Assembly (NCBI GenBank): GCA_949130485.1
Contig: OX422193.1
Coordinates: 269,501-333,500 of the forward strand
DNA length: 64,000 nucleotides
DNA from: Agelas oroides
Lineage: Eukaryota; Porifera; Demospongiae; Agelasida; Agelasidae
Direction of reading: 5' to 3'
In this document: positions 63,543 through 64,000 of the stretch, piece by piece
Layout: each line of letters opens with the position of its first letter
Position numbering within the stretch: position 1 is the stretch's first letter
Made by a program: the position numbers and the translations under genes
Notes under the pieces: model-generated
The model's input: only the letters and a program-made list of their open reading frames with translations
Databases searched by the model: none
Told to the model about the DNA's origin: nothing

Positions 63543-64000
63543 TCAAACCAACATTGCTAAGATAGTGCAGAGTCCAGTAATCGTCATGGAAACTTGCAGG
63601 ACGACCGAATACGAAGTTAAAGCTGAAACTTGAGAGTTGTCGATAGTGTTTCTGCAAAAACCGGGGCTTTCTACTCCACATGTGGACCAGAGAATGTGAT
63701 TGGTAGCGAGGTAATCTGAGGTTCTGACCAACACGGGGCTGGTGTTATTGTACAGGTTGTTTAAACAGCAGCCTGCTCTAGTTCGGAAGAGCTCAAGTGT
63801 AGCTCTGCAGAAAATTGGGCAGGTTTCTGCATTTGAGGAACAGCTAGTCTGGATTTGAGGTAGTACGAAAGATACGTTGCGTTCAGTTTCGAAACAAAGG
63901 CGTCCGTACTCGTTCACACCGCACCTGTTAATCACCCCTTGTGCACTTTCCTCCAAGCCACAGTTTCTCATGATGTTGAGAACTGGAGTAATATAGTCTG
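63543..64000 (-). CDS. Cys-rich protein with hydrophobic C-terminus (partial, runs off the right edge)
   Basis: An open frame on the minus strand enters from beyond 64000 (DYITPVLNIMRNCGLEE at the edge) and stops at 63543. It has about ten cysteines (for example SCSSNAETCPIFCRATLELF and RAGCCLNNLY), several N-x-T/S sites (NVS, NNTS), and ends in a hydrophobic stretch (MTITGLCTILAMLV). This is the composition of a secreted or surface protein with a GPI signal or tail anchor. I do not recognise the family. It converges on UPF1. The start lies outside the window. Confidence 0.5.
   Translation of the reverse strand, partial: DYITPVLNIMRNCGLEESAQGVINRCGVNEYGRLCFETERNVSFVLPQIQTSCSSNAETCPIFCRATLELFRTRAGCCLNNLYNNTSPVLVRTSDYLATNHILWSTCGVESPGFCRNTIDNSQVSALTSYSVVLQVSMTITGLCTILAMLV

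Overview
This 64 kb window looks like animal nuclear DNA, most likely from a sponge or another early-branching invertebrate. Genes have many short exons with GT-AG introns, and animal gene families are unmistakable: RPS24, UPF1, a RUN-FYVE protein (RUFY), the E3 ligase HAKAI/CBLL1 and the end of ALDH16A1. Two large NLR-type immune genes with DEATH, NACHT and LRR parts also fit such an animal. I cannot name the species. No rRNA gene, intact tRNA gene or CRISPR array was seen.

Layout, left to right. (1) 0.9-1.4 kb: last two exons of an ALDH16A1-like gene (+). (2) 1.7-6.4 kb: NLR1 (-), diverging from acetylornithine-deacetylase-like copy 1 (+, 6.8-16.0 kb). Intron 6 of that copy carries a complete Ty3/gypsy retrotransposon with identical LTRs. 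(3) 16.9-21.3 kb: NLR2 (-), diverging from deacetylase copy 2 (+, 21.7-27.0 kb). This is a duplicate of unit 2, but NLR2 has lost its NACHT ATPase. (4) 27.5-31.3 kb: deacetylase copy 3, with a tandem array of hairpin elements in intron 1. (5) 33.0-35.6 kb HAKAI (-) and 35.7-37.4 kb RPS24 (+), start codons only 110 bp apart. (6) 39.8-40.9 kb: an intronless family-6 glycosyltransferase (-). (7) 42.4-52.3 kb RUFY (-, 17 exons), diverging from UPF1 (+, 53.0-62.8 kb, 21 exons found, C-terminal tail not found). (8) 63.5-64.0 kb: the 3' end of a Cys-rich ORF (-) running off the right edge.

Exon boundaries were placed by reading splice sites and checking phase. The three deacetylase copies, both NLRs, RUFY, RPS24 and UPF1 all join in frame.

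Most notable observations: (a) both NLRs carry a 2A-like ribosome-skipping motif (GDIETNPGP) directly after a hydrophobic N-terminal segment and at an exon end, predicting two protein forms with different cellular destinations; (b) NLR2 has its NACHT domain replaced in frame by a Ser/Lys-rich linker; (c) a hairpin MITE family with termini TAGCCTCGTTCCCAG/CTGGGAACGAGGCTA is scattered through the window, many copies with perfect 9-bp target duplications, and one copy is amplified into a 0.79 kb tandem array whose 45-bp unit is element plus target duplication; (d) in UPF1 and in HAKAI, minisatellites span an exon-intron junction and so multiply the 5' splice site; (e) an antisense, frameshifted nuclease-like ORF lies inside a UPF1 intron.
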